Positions 16,420 through 24,899 are shown, counted from the first letter of the stretch. The stretch is DNA of 36,467 bases from CALACW01 sp002431305 (GCA_937890355.1 CALACW010000071.1:1-36467); one strand, 5' to 3'. Notes: a model not told the origin generated them from the sequence alone. Program-made: numbers and translations.

Positions 16420-17229
16420 ATGGCAAACTGTCCTCACTGTAATTATAAATTGTCGCTTGTCGACCTGAAAACCGAATGTCCCGTATGCGGAGTTAATATT
16501 CCGTACTACAACATGGACGAGGTTTTAAAGAAAGAGGCAGATAAAGCGGAATATGAGCATGCCATGATTCAGCCGAGATTTGACCGTCTTAAGGCGGCAA
16601 CGATCGGTTCGACTGTCGCTAAGGTCAGAATCGGAATCTGTCTGCTTCCCTTGCTTGCGACTCTTCTTCCTCTCGGTAAGGAGGTTATCACGCTTCCGTA
16701 CGCGGTTAAGTCCGTTACGGTTAACGCAATTTCAATTGTAAATGCTTTTTCAAACCTTGATACGGGATTCCTGTTTTCTATGATGGGTTACGATAAGGTC
16801 GGTACCGCGTACATAGGCTATTTCGTAGGTCTTATAGGTATCGCGCTTGCAGCCGTCGCCGCGCTTCTCAATCTTATTTTTCTCATTATGTCGTGCGGTA
16901 AAAAAGGTATTCAGCGTAACGTCGGCACCGCGATAGCGGGTATCGTTGCAACGGTTATAGCGGGCGTAGGATTTATAATATACACATCGACCATGAAGTC
17001 CGTAGCTCCCGACATTTTCTCGGGCAGTATCGGCTGGGGCGGAATCGGAATCCTTGCTGCGTTTGCCGCGGAGATTGCGATAAATCTTATCTATAAGAAA
17101 AAGGGTATTCAGGTTAAGTATACGGACGTTTCGCAGTACCTTATCGCATATGACGAGAGAGTCAAGACCGGTGATGAGAAAAGCGAGTCGGTAACCGTTG
17201 AGGCTGAAGCCGTCGAAGTGTCAGAGTAA
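16420..17229 (+). CDS. Zinc-ribbon polytopic membrane protein, function unknown
   Basis: Function not recognised. The first 25 residues form a zinc ribbon with paired CPHC and CPVC motifs. After a helical segment come about five hydrophobic stretches: IGICLLPLLATLLPL, a weaker one near AISIVNAF, GYFVGLIGIALAAVAALLNLIF, AIAGIVATVIAGVGFIIY and IGILAAFAAEIAINLIY. The tail is cytoplasmic-looking and acidic. The start at ATG 16420 is preferred because GGAG precedes it by about 10 nt; an ATG at 16405 overlaps that site. It is monocistronic, between a possible promoter and a strong terminator. Confidence 0.8.
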   Translation: MANCPHCNYKLSLVDLKTECPVCGVNIPYYNMDEVLKKEADKAEYEHAMIQPRFDRLKAATIGSTVAKVRIGICLLPLLATLLPLGKEVITLPYAVKSVTVNAISIVNAFSNLDTGFLFSMMGYDKVGTAYIGYFVGLIGIALAAVAALLNLIFLIMSCGKKGIQRNVGTAIAGIVATVIAGVGFIIYTSTMKSVAPDIFSGSIGWGGIGILAAFAAEIAINLIYKKKGIQVKYTDVSQYLIAYDERVKTGDEKSESVTVEAEAVEVSE

Positions 17230-17249
17230 ATTTATCAGGTAATATACAC

Positions 17250-17281
17250 AGCGGGCGTATTGAAAGATATGCCCGCTTTTT
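17250..17281 (+). terminator. Intrinsic terminator of the zinc-ribbon gene
   Basis: An 11-bp stem starting AGCGGGCGTAT (17250-17260) and ending ATATGCCCGCT (17267-17277), with one G-T pair, is followed by a T-run at 17277-17281. It lies about 20 nt after the stop codon. Confidence 0.85.
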
Positions 17282-17290
17282 GTATTACAG

Positions 17291-17325
17291 CAAAAATAAA
17301 AAAACGCCCGCTTTTGCAGACGTTT
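17291..17325 (-). terminator. Intrinsic terminator of the tRNA-Pro/tRNA-Val unit
   Basis: On the minus strand ACGTCTGC (17323-17316) pairs with GCGGGCGT (17311-17304) around a four-base AAAA loop, with two G-T pairs, followed by seven T residues. It begins just after the CCA end of tRNA-Val and faces the zinc-ribbon gene terminator. Confidence 0.8.
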
Positions 17326-17401
17326 TGGTGGGAACAATAGGGCTCGAACCTATGACCCTCTGCTTGTAAGGCAGATGCTCTCCCAGCTGAGCTATGCTCC
17401 C
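17326..17401 (-). tRNA. tRNA-Val (anticodon TAC)
   Basis: On the minus strand a 76-nt cloverleaf starts GGGAGCATAGCTCAGCTGGG. The anticodon stem TCTGC/GCAGA holds the loop CTTACAA with anticodon TAC, the T-loop is GGTTCGAGCC-like, and the acceptor closes with GTTCCCACCA. The CCA end is encoded. It is the second tRNA of a two-gene unit. Confidence 0.97.
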
Positions 17402-17418
17402 ATAAATATAAAAAATGC

Positions 17419-17495
17419 TGGTCGGGATGACAGGATTCGAACCTGCGGCATCTTGCTCCCAAAGCAAGCGCTCTACCAAACTGAGCCACATCCCG
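17419..17495 (-). tRNA. tRNA-Pro (anticodon TGG)
   Basis: On the minus strand a 77-nt cloverleaf starts CGGGATGTGGCTCAG and ends CATCCCGACCA. The anticodon stem CTTGC/GCAAG encloses TTTGGGA with anticodon TGG. The D-arm and the GGTTCGAATCC T-arm are intact and CCA is encoded. It lies directly behind a consensus promoter and 17 nt upstream of tRNA-Val. Confidence 0.97.
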
Positions 17496-17514
17496 TTATC
17501 CCTTAACGGAAGTT

Positions 17515-17543
17515 ATTATACTACAACGGACAATAGATGTCAA
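17515..17543 (-). promoter_or_regulatory. Consensus sigma-A promoter of the tRNA unit
   Basis: On the minus strand TTGACA (17543-17538), a 17-nt spacer and TATAAT (17520-17515), both perfect, 20 nt upstream of tRNA-Pro. Confidence 0.93.
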
Positions 17544-17560
17544 GAAATAATTTAAAAATA

Positions 17561-17589
17561 TTGAATTTACATTAAAAATATGGTATACT
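17561..17589 (+). promoter_or_regulatory. Probable promoter of the flavoprotein gene
   Basis: TTGAAT (17561-17566), 17-nt spacer, TATACT (17584-17589). It lies about 80 nt upstream of the flavoprotein start and diverges from the tRNA promoter. Confidence 0.65.
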
Positions 17590-17669
17590 TTTTATAAATT
17601 TCAATTATTTCGTATTAATATAATGTACATTATTGCATAATGCGGCATTTGAACAGGGAGTGTATCAAA

Positions 17670-18983
17670 ATGAAAGGCAAAATTTTAGTTGCAGGTGCGG
17701 GACACGGCGGACTGTCATGCGCGGCAAACCTCGCAAAGAGCGGATTCAACGTTACCGTACTCGAAAAGAAGAAACGCGAAGATTTAGGCTACGACTGGGA
17801 CGACGTATTTTTTATAGACTGCCTTGATAAGGCGGGATTTCCGAAAATGGACGAAAAATATTATCATCATTCGTATCCGCTTCACTGCACGTCTCCGAAT
17901 AAAAAAGACTGGATTTTACAGGATTTTTCGGGACACGACCTCGACTGCTCGGTTGACAGAAAGTATCTGTTAAGATATATGATATCCTTCTGCGAGGAGT
18001 GCGGAGTCAAGTTTATATTTGAGTCTGAGATTGCGTCCCCGATAACCGACGGTGCGCGCGTTACCGGCGTAAAGGTAAAGCAGAACGGCATATTCTATGA
18101 TTATAATGCCGATCTCGTTATTGACGCATGCGGTATGAATTCGACGCTCAGACAGCTTCTTCCCAATAAATGCGGTATTATCAACAACTTTGCCGACGAC
18201 GAGTATTTCACCGTTTACAGAGCGTTTTATGAGAGAAACAACGACTTAACGCCCGACGAGCCTTACAACGTATATTTTTATCATAATTATGAGGGCGGAG
18301 TCGACTGGGTTCTCTGTGAGGAGGATTATATAGACGTTCTCGTCGGCAGATTCGGCAAAAAGCTGACTCAGGAGCAGATTGACAACGCGCTTGCCGATTT
18401 CAGAAAGGATTATTCGTCGCTGGGCGAGAAAATTGTCAGGGGCGGTCAGGTAAATACTCTGCCGATAAGACGTATGATTCCCATGATGGTATGCGATTCG
18501 TATGTCGCAATAGGCGACAGCGCCGGTATGACGATTCCGCTTATCGGTTCGGGTATTGCGAATTCGATAAAAGCGGGCAAGATTCTCGCCGATGTTATCG
18601 AGGAATGCGGCGGCGACTATTCGAGAAAAAATCTCTGGCAGTACGAGTACAGATATTTCAATGAGATAGGCAAGGATCTCGTTCTGCTCGATATCGTACG
18701 CAGAGTTATCATCTCCGTTAAGGGCGAGGACGTTGACTTCATGCTCAACAATAAGATTCTTACGTCCTCGGATATCGCAATGGCGAGTGGCGGCGGATTC
18801 GATTTGAACGTACCCGCTCTTGCCAAAAAAGGTGCGAAGCTTCTTAAAAATCTCGCTCTCGTTGCGGGAACCGTTCCAAAGGTTCTCGGCGTTCTTAAAA
18901 TAAAGAAAGTATGCGATTCGATGCCCATAGAGTACGACGAAAAGAAAGTCAGTGAGTGGATAGAGGAATACACCTCGCTGTAA
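17670..18983 (+). CDS. FAD-dependent oxidoreductase, geranylgeranyl-reductase-like
   Basis: Flavoprotein of the GR2/geranylgeranyl reductase type. The N-terminal dinucleotide fold reads ILVAGAGHGGLSCAANLAKSG followed by the acidic strand end VLEKKK. DLVIDACGMNS is the middle FAD block, and YVAIGDSAGMTIPLIGSGIANSI is the C-terminal FAD-binding GD block with the isoprenoid-reductase-style proline. The substrate is unknown; lipid or isoprenoid saturation is a family-level guess. The ATG at 17670 is chosen because GGGAG precedes it by 8-9 nt; an upstream ATG at 17640 lacks a site. The secreted hydrolase starts 25 nt downstream, so the two are probably co-transcribed. Confidence 0.8.
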   Translation: MKGKILVAGAGHGGLSCAANLAKSGFNVTVLEKKKREDLGYDWDDVFFIDCLDKAGFPKMDEKYYHHSYPLHCTSPNKKDWILQDFSGHDLDCSVDRKYLLRYMISFCEECGVKFIFESEIASPITDGARVTGVKVKQNGIFYDYNADLVIDACGMNSTLRQLLPNKCGIINNFADDEYFTVYRAFYERNNDLTPDEPYNVYFYHNYEGGVDWVLCEEDYIDVLVGRFGKKLTQEQIDNALADFRKDYSSLGEKIVRGGQVNTLPIRRMIPMMVCDSYVAIGDSAGMTIPLIGSGIANSIKAGKILADVIEECGGDYSRKNLWQYEYRYFNEIGKDLVLLDIVRRVIISVKGEDVDFMLNNKILTSSDIAMASGGGFDLNVPALAKKGAKLLKNLALVAGTVPKVLGVLKIKKVCDSMPIEYDEKKVSEWIEEYTSL

Positions 18984-19008
18984 TTTGAGAGGACGAAAGA
19001 ATTAAACG

Positions 19009-20469
19009 ATGAAAAGATTACTGTGTATAATTCTCAGTGTTTTAATGATTCTGCCGTTGAGCGTCACGGCGTTTGCAGAGACGGGCGAAGCGGATGACGA
19101 ATCGGAATGCACTCAGCTTCCGATTATATTCGTACGCGGAATGGATTTTCCCAATGTAAAAATAAACCCCGATTCCGACGACAGTGAAAACGCAATAAAA
19201 TTTGATTTTAAAACCGTTGCTCCGTTTGCCTCGAAAGCCGTTTTGAATCTTATAAAGGGCGACAAGGATTCGGCTCTCGAAAACGTTATCGACTGCGCGT
19301 ACGACGTTTTAAAGTACAATTCAATGGACGAAAACGGCGATCCGCTCTATAACACGGGGATGGTTAAATATCCCGAGAGCGCGGAAAATTATCCGTTCTT
19401 TTATGACGAATACTATCTTGAAAACGGTTTGACTCATACGCTTATTGAGACAATGCCGGCAAAGCACGTTTACTACATTCATTATGACTGGAGACTTGAC
19501 CCGCTCACCGTCGCGGACGAAATTAACGACGCGGTAAACAAAGCGATTGAGTCGACGGGTCACAGCAAGGTAAAGATAATCTGTTCGAGCATGGGCGGAA
19601 TCATGACGATGGGCTATCTCACGAAATACGGATATGACAAAGTCGAAAGATGTCTGTTCATGTCCTCGACGTTCTGCGGAGCGCAGGTTGCCTCCGACAT
19701 GTTCACGGGCAAAATCGAGTTTACACCCGAAACGCTTTATAACTTCTGTTACAACGCCGTTTCGGATTCGTTCATTCTCTCGAGAATCGTAAAGTCGCTT
19801 TATAAATCCGGACTTTTTAACTCTCTTATGAAAGTTACGGACTATATAGTCGATAATTATAAGGACGAAGTCTACGAGAGAGTTTTCATCCCCGTATTTT
19901 CTCACATGCCCGTATTCTGGGGTCTTATCCAGCCCGAGGATTACGAGGAAGCAATTGATTACATCTTAGGCGGAAGATGCGGCGAAAACGCCGAATTCTT
20001 AAAGAGAACCGACGCGCTTCAGGACATGATGAAGAACAGAAACGAGCTTCTTGATAACATGATAGCCGACGGAGTTAAAATCGCGGTTGTATCAAATTAC
20101 AATCTGCCTCTTGCTCCCATATATGAGAGCGCGGATTTTAACGGCGATACGGTTTTGGAGACACGTCAGACCTCGGGTTATGCGACGGTTGCAAAGTACG
20201 GCGAAACGCTCGGAGACGACTATGTTCCCGAAAATGAGAAATATCTCTCTCCCGACAGAGTCGTTGACCTCTCGACGGCGATTCTGCCCGAGTATACTTA
20301 TATTATAAAGAACGCTCCGCACGTTGCATGTTCGTACGGTACGGAATATAATGAATTTGCAATGTATCTTTTAACGACTGACGGCGATTTAAAACCCGGA
20401 ACAGATGAAAGATATCCGCAGTTCATGGTTTCGGACAAATCAAAGGAGACGCTGAAAGCATTTGATTAA
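19009..20469 (+). CDS. Secreted LCAT/lipase-like alpha/beta hydrolase
   Basis: A clear signal peptide opens the protein (MKRLLCIILSVLMILPLSVTAFA, cleavage likely after AFA), so it acts outside the membrane. The body is an alpha/beta hydrolase: PIIFVRGMD near the oxyanion strand, then CSSMGGIMT carrying the probable nucleophile Ser, GDDYVPEN as the probable Asp site, and NAPHVACS as the probable His. The order and spacing resemble lecithin:cholesterol acyltransferase/lipase proteins. The substrate is not known; a phospholipid or glycolipid ester is plausible. 486 residues, no lipobox, no cell-wall anchor seen. Followed by a strong terminator. Confidence 0.78.
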   Translation: MKRLLCIILSVLMILPLSVTAFAETGEADDESECTQLPIIFVRGMDFPNVKINPDSDDSENAIKFDFKTVAPFASKAVLNLIKGDKDSALENVIDCAYDVLKYNSMDENGDPLYNTGMVKYPESAENYPFFYDEYYLENGLTHTLIETMPAKHVYYIHYDWRLDPLTVADEINDAVNKAIESTGHSKVKIICSSMGGIMTMGYLTKYGYDKVERCLFMSSTFCGAQVASDMFTGKIEFTPETLYNFCYNAVSDSFILSRIVKSLYKSGLFNSLMKVTDYIVDNYKDEVYERVFIPVFSHMPVFWGLIQPEDYEEAIDYILGGRCGENAEFLKRTDALQDMMKNRNELLDNMIADGVKIAVVSNYNLPLAPIYESADFNGDTVLETRQTSGYATVAKYGETLGDDYVPENEKYLSPDRVVDLSTAILPEYTYIIKNAPHVACSYGTEYNEFAMYLLTTDGDLKPGTDERYPQFMVSDKSKETLKAFD

Positions 20470-20487
20470 AATTCAATAAAAACAAAC

Positions 20488-20526
20488 GGTGCTGTAAACT
20501 CATTTTTTTACAGCACCTGTTTTTTA
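20488..20526. terminator. Bidirectional intrinsic terminator
   Basis: GGTGCTGTAAA (20488-20498) pairs perfectly with TTTACAGCACC (20507-20517). T-rich sequence follows on the plus strand (TGTTTTTTT) and also on the minus strand (GTTTGTTTTT), so it can end both the hydrolase gene and the convergent sulfatase operon. Confidence 0.88.
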
Positions 20527-20543
20527 ATTTATAACGGGGATTT

Positions 20544-21635
20544 TTAACATCCCCTATTTTTTGAAAACACTCGAAACAACGGCAAACATGATGAGAAGAA
20601 TTTTTTATATGCCTCGCAGTAGTCCCTGTCTTCTTTCTGCCGTTTGCATCCGCCCGCGCGGCACAGCGGGAAAAACGCGCATTTTCTGCACTTATCGCCG
20701 ACGGTAAGGCTCTCTCTTATAAAGACCTCAGCCCGTTTCGACCTCGCCGCCGAGGACAGCGAAACGGAATTTATATTGCCCAACAGCCAATCGTCCGTAC
20801 AGTAGAAGTCACACGGATAAATATTTCCGTTGCCCTCTATTACAAACTGATGCGTGCAGTGTCCGCACAGTCCGCACTGTTCGGGATGTTCGCCCAAATA
20901 CATTCTGACAAGATTGTCAAAGTAACGTATGCTTATATAATTTCCGCGTACAAAATCCTTTACGTACAGATTGAAAATTTCGATAAGATACTTCGCGTAC
21001 TGCTCGTTCGTCATGTACAGCTCGCTCTCGCTGTTATCGCCGAACGGGCGCAGACACGGTATAAACTGCAAATATTTATACCCCTGTGTGCGGAAATGGC
21101 GGTATATCTTGCCCGCGTTGTCGGCGCATGAGCCCGTCAGAACGGTAAGAATATTAAATTCCACGCCGTACTTTTTGAAAATCTCAGCCGTGCGCGTTAT
21201 TTTGTAGTAAGAATTCTGTCCGTCGGACGTGAGCCTGAATCGGTTGTTTTCGTAATCGCCGTCGAGACTTAATCCTGCGAGAAATTCGTTTTCTCTGAAA
21301 AATTTTGCCCAGTCGGAGTTTACGAGCGTCCCGTTTGTCTGGATGCCGTAAAATATCCGCGAATTTTTAATATTATTTTTTTTTACGGTATCGACAAAAA
21401 ATTTAAAATAATCAATCCCCGCAATAAGCGGTTCTCCGCCCTGAAACGAGAACGAAATGCTCTCGCCCGAGGCGAATTCCAGTGCGCTTTTAATAAGATT
21501 TTCGGCGGTCGTTTCGCTCATTTTTCCGAATGAAAATTCATCTCTTGATGACGAAACGTCGCAGTAAAAGCAGTATTTACATCGTAAATTACAAAGACTC
21601 GACGCGGGTTTTATCATTATCGACAGGGGAGGCAT
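20544..21635 (-). CDS. Anaerobic sulfatase-maturating enzyme (radical SAM/SPASM)
   Basis: Converts the active-site Cys or Ser of sulfatases to C-alpha-formylglycine without oxygen, using S-adenosylmethionine. The radical SAM cluster motif is C15-X3-C19-X2-C22 (CNLRCKYC), followed by FSFQGGEPL. The SPASM region holds the auxiliary cluster cysteines: CGLCGHC, IYPCDFYC, and CRKCAFFPLCRAGGCKR near the C-terminus. At 363 residues it is close to the known anSMEs. Its start overlaps the sulfatase stop by one base (TAATG), so it is translationally coupled to the probable substrate. Some SPASM proteins modify peptides instead, but the neighbouring CSPAR sulfatase makes anSME the best call. Confidence 0.92.
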   Translation of the reverse strand: MPPLSIMIKPASSLCNLRCKYCFYCDVSSSRDEFSFGKMSETTAENLIKSALEFASGESISFSFQGGEPLIAGIDYFKFFVDTVKKNNIKNSRIFYGIQTNGTLVNSDWAKFFRENEFLAGLSLDGDYENNRFRLTSDGQNSYYKITRTAEIFKKYGVEFNILTVLTGSCADNAGKIYRHFRTQGYKYLQFIPCLRPFGDNSESELYMTNEQYAKYLIEIFNLYVKDFVRGNYISIRYFDNLVRMYLGEHPEQCGLCGHCTHQFVIEGNGNIYPCDFYCTDDWLLGNINSVSLSSAARSKRAEVFIRESLTVGDKCRKCAFFPLCRAGGCKRQKEDRDYCEAYKKFFSSCLPLFRVFSKNRGC

Positions 21636-23650
21636 TATTTTATTCCCCTCGGATTATTTTCAAAATCCGACTGAATCGAGTCAAGTTTTTCATGCATTTC
21701 ATCGGCGATTGTCGGATATGCGGGCGTTCTGTTGTAGTTTTCACCCTCGTCGTCGGTCAGAATGTGAAGCCAGTTTTTGCGGAACTTATCAAAGAACGCG
21801 GAGTTATCATTCTGAATATTCTTAAAATACTTAAATGTAACGTATTTATTGTCGTTGAGAACGTCGAAATCATAATCCTTGTATTCGTCGAGACTCTTTA
21901 TGTAATCGGTCGGTACCGTGTACTGTATCGCCTTGATTTTACGGCGTTTCATGTGCAGAATCGGGCTGTCGGACGTGTGGATGACGGAGTCGTTTTTGAT
22001 TAAGTCGACCATGGATTTGCCGTCTATCGTTCTGTCCGAGGGGAGATAATCGCTCTGTCCCGAATTGCCTGTTATCGAGCACATATTTATAAGCGTCGGG
22101 AACAAATCTACGAAAGTTGCGCTCTGCGAACGCGTTCCGCCCTTTTCGAAAAGACCGTTGTTATTGTCCCAGCGAATCATGAACGGAACCTTTTGTCCGC
22201 CTTCGTATGCAAGATATTTTCCTCCTCGAAGCTCGCCCGTCGAACCTTCGAGCGCGGGACCGTTATCCGAGGTGAATATAATTATCGTGTCGTCCAGTAC
22301 GCCTAATTCTTCCATAGTATTGAATAATTCGCCGAGGTAATGGTCGAACTCCTCAACGCAGTCTACGTAAGTTCCCATGCCCGACGTACCCTTGAATTCG
22401 TCGCCGACATAGACGGGTGCGTGAGGCCACGGAGTCGTGTAATATGCAAAGAACGGCTCGTCGGAATTTTTAACGGTATCGGTTATCCAGTCGGATATCT
22501 CCTTGTGAATCCACTTTGTAGCGTTCGACTGGTCTTTTAATTCGTCGGTGCCGTGTACGATTTCGTACTCGCCGTTTTCCTCCTTGACATGGTAAAACGG
22601 TTTCATATCGTTAACGTGGTGGCTTCCGTAGAACACGTCGAAGCCCTGATTCGTCGGCAGGTACTCGCCGTAGTCGCCTAAGTGCCACTTGCCGAAACAG
22701 CCCGTGTTGTATCCGGCGCTCTTGAATACTTCTGCAATCGTTATCTCGTCGCCGAGCATGCCGTCGGTGTTGTTGAGCATTTCGACGCTGTTGAATACTC
22801 TGGTCTGCGCAAACGGCGTAAAGCAGTTTACGGTCGGATAAATAACGTTGTCGGCGTAACCGCGGTACGGATATCTGCCCGTAAGGGCGGCGAAACGCGC
22901 GGGCGAGCATACGGAATAGCTCGAATAGAAATTTTCGAAATTGAGTCCGTTTTCGCCTATCGAATCAATATTAGGAGTGTCGTAAATCGCGCCGTTTAAC
23001 GAAATATCAGAGTAGCCGAGGTCGTCCATTAATATTACGAGAACGTTCGGCTTGCCCTTCGCGTTTTTATCAACGCCGTTGAGATAATCGTCCTGTCCGT
23101 CCCACATTCTCTCGGTGACTGGCTTCGTTCTCATGTTCATTGTAAGAACGTAGAATATCGACGAGCCGACAAGAAGAAAGCTCATCGCCCCGCACAGAAC
23201 TTTTTTAAGCGCGTCGGATTTGAACGCCTTTTTCGCAAATACAAATATAAGAGCGAGGAAAACAATGCCCGGCAGAGCGATAAGAAGATTACCGCCGAGT
23301 CTCGTAAAGAAATTGCCCTCGCCGGTGATGAGCGGATGCTCCGCGCTCGAAAATCCCGCCTTACCGCTTATCAGCGCGCCGAAACCCGCGTCCGCGCCCC
23401 ATATAACATGGAACAAAAACGTGCCGAGCCCTGCCGTGAGATAACCCGCAAGCATTGTAAGATATACTTTCTTTTTTATTATAATCGATAATAATATAAC
23501 CGCGGCTGCGATACAGCAGTAACCCGCCGAAACAATCGCTATGATATTCTGTCTCGTGATAAGCTGTAAGAGCATTATTATAACGCCCAGTGCAAGCATT
23601 ATTATCGGAAAAACCTTTTTACCGTTGTCGAATTCGAGTTTTCTTTTCAT
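21635..23650 (-). CDS. Five-TM membrane-anchored formylglycine sulfatase
   Basis: Type I sulfatase hydrolysing sulfate esters, probably at the outer face of the membrane. About five hydrophobic segments fill residues 14-170. The catalytic domain begins at about 200 with the metal motif VLVILMDDLGYSD. Cys248 sits in CSPARFAALTGR, the Cys-type formylglycine signature. GKWHLG and IIFTSDNGP supply further conserved Lys/His and Asp/Asn residues. The topology recalls lipoteichoic acid synthases, but those use Thr in place of Cys. The start at 23650 is chosen for its GGGGTG site and for the TTGACG-17-TATAAT promoter; an upstream in-frame ATG at 23725 lies ahead of that promoter. The substrate is not visible from the sequence. 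Confidence 0.88.
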   Translation of the reverse strand: MKRKLEFDNGKKVFPIIMLALGVIIMLLQLITRQNIIAIVSAGYCCIAAAVILLSIIIKKKVYLTMLAGYLTAGLGTFLFHVIWGADAGFGALISGKAGFSSAEHPLITGEGNFFTRLGGNLLIALPGIVFLALIFVFAKKAFKSDALKKVLCGAMSFLLVGSSIFYVLTMNMRTKPVTERMWDGQDDYLNGVDKNAKGKPNVLVILMDDLGYSDISLNGAIYDTPNIDSIGENGLNFENFYSSYSVCSPARFAALTGRYPYRGYADNVIYPTVNCFTPFAQTRVFNSVEMLNNTDGMLGDEITIAEVFKSAGYNTGCFGKWHLGDYGEYLPTNQGFDVFYGSHHVNDMKPFYHVKEENGEYEIVHGTDELKDQSNATKWIHKEISDWITDTVKNSDEPFFAYYTTPWPHAPVYVGDEFKGTSGMGTYVDCVEEFDHYLGELFNTMEELGVLDDTIIIFTSDNGPALEGSTGELRGGKYLAYEGGQKVPFMIRWDNNNGLFEKGGTRSQSATFVDLFPTLINMCSITGNSGQSDYLPSDRTIDGKSMVDLIKNDSVIHTSDSPILHMKRRKIKAIQYTVPTDYIKSLDEYKDYDFDVLNDNKYVTFKYFKNIQNDNSAFFDKFRKNWLHILTDDEGENYNRTPAYPTIADEMHEKLDSIQSDFENNPRGIK

Positions 23651-23677
23651 TTCGGCACCCCGTTTTTTTTTACTTAT

Positions 23678-23706
23678 ATTATATAGAAAATAATCGAAAA
23701 CGTCAA
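23678..23706 (-). promoter_or_regulatory. Promoter of the sulfatase-maturase operon
   Basis: On the minus strand TTGACG (23706-23701), 17-nt spacer, TATAAT (23683-23678), 28 nt upstream of the chosen sulfatase start. It excludes the longer upstream start. Confidence 0.85.
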
Positions 23707-23727
23707 TAATTCGTTGCTGTATCAATG

Positions 23728-23756
23728 TTGACAGAACGGAACTTTTGCTGTATAAT
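23728..23756 (+). promoter_or_regulatory. Consensus promoter of the acyltransferase gene
   Basis: TTGACA (23728-23733), 17-nt spacer, TATAAT (23751-23756), both perfect. The expected transcript start near 23763 leaves a short leader before the ATG at 23781, which supports that start. Confidence 0.9.
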
Positions 23757-23780
23757 TTACATTATAAGGGAGATGGTCGT

Positions 23781-24899
23781 ATGATAAAGCGCATGCCCGC
23801 GTCATACTGCGGTGAAATAGACTTTTGGAAATTTCTGTGCTGTATTGTAATTGTAATACATCATTCGTTCCAGATATTCGGCGAACGTGTTTACATGAGT
23901 GCCGGGTCAATCTGCGTCGAATTCTTTTTCATGGTTTCCGGTTACTTTATGGCTATGTCGACGGCTAAAAGAAATGAAAAATACGACAGCTCTAAAATCG
24001 GAACGCAGACGGTTGACTTTCTGCTTCATAAAATAAAGGGATTAGTCCTTTGTTATGCGTTCGCGGTTGTCGTATGCTTAGGTATCAGAATTGCGTTCGA
24101 GGGTGCCGATAAAACGATTTTAAACGCGAAGTTCCCGCTTGTAATCGTTGACTTGCTGTTCCTTAATGCGAGCGGACTTCCTCACTGGTATGTTTTTTCG
24201 TCGTCATGGTATCTGTCGGCAATGCTCATTGCAATGGCGGTTATTTACCCGATAATGAGAAAAAACCGCGATTTGTTTATCAACGTCGCGGCGCCGATTA
24301 TCGCTGTCGTTTTGTATGCCGTTATGCTGAAAGAGGACGGTTATGTCGTATCTCCCGATAAGTGGTATTATATAACCACAAAAGGCGTATTAAGAGGAAT
24401 TGCGGGACTTTGTCTCGGCTGTACGGCATATTCATTCTGTGAGAGAGTGAAAAAACGCACATATTCTAAGGCGGTATCCGTTCTTTTCTCTCTTATCAAT
24501 ATTACCGCTATGGCGTATGCATTTATTGTGCTTAATACGGATAAACTCGACCAGTCCATAACGCCCGCCGTTATTTTCATGTTTTTTATATGTTTATGCA
24601 TATCGGCAAGTAAGGTTTCCGCGCTGGCTCCGATATTTAATTATTCCCCGTTTGCATATCTCGGAAAACTCAGCATGAGCGTTTACCTGTGTCATCAGAG
24701 TATTGCATATTTCGCGTCTGGAATTATAAATAAGTCGCAGCCGCTTAAATCTCTCATCACTTCGACCCCTTCGCTCAGACCTGTTATACTTTGGTTTTAT
24801 ATTCTCGCCTCGGTATTGCTCGGCGTTATATGCCTCGGTGTCTGCTCGAGAATTCAAAACAAAATTAACAGTAAGAAAAACGAACCCGTGAAGACTTGA
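23781..24899 (+). CDS. Acyltransferase-3 family membrane protein
   Basis: Integral membrane O-acyltransferase of the OafA/acyltransferase-3 type, which typically acetylates or succinylates extracellular glycans. The family opening EIDFWKFLCCIVIVIHHS has the His of the conserved pair, and CVEFFFMVSGYFMA is the second block. About ten hydrophobic segments span the 372 residues, ending in a basic tail. The start at 23781 has GGGAGA upstream and follows a consensus promoter; an in-frame ATG at 23745 lies within that promoter. It is transcribed away from the sulfatase. The acceptor is unknown; glycan modification is a family-level inference. Confidence 0.85.
   Translation: MIKRMPASYCGEIDFWKFLCCIVIVIHHSFQIFGERVYMSAGSICVEFFFMVSGYFMAMSTAKRNEKYDSSKIGTQTVDFLLHKIKGLVLCYAFAVVVCLGIRIAFEGADKTILNAKFPLVIVDLLFLNASGLPHWYVFSSSWYLSAMLIAMAVIYPIMRKNRDLFINVAAPIIAVVLYAVMLKEDGYVVSPDKWYYITTKGVLRGIAGLCLGCTAYSFCERVKKRTYSKAVSVLFSLINITAMAYAFIVLNTDKLDQSITPAVIFMFFICLCISASKVSALAPIFNYSPFAYLGKLSMSVYLCHQSIAYFASGIINKSQPLKSLITSTPSLRPVILWFYILASVLLGVICLGVCSRIQNKINSKKNEPVKT

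Noticed and set aside
15650..16426. A 258-codon open frame on the minus strand across rhaD
   Set aside because: It overlaps a well-supported aldolase gene and shows no recognisable domain; it follows from codon bias.
17230..17495. Open frames on the minus strand across the tRNA genes
   Set aside because: They are read-throughs of two clear tRNA cloverleaves.
21635..23725. Longer sulfatase start at 23725
   Set aside because: It lies upstream of the TTGACG/TATAAT promoter and lacks a ribosome site; ATG 23650 has GGGGTG.
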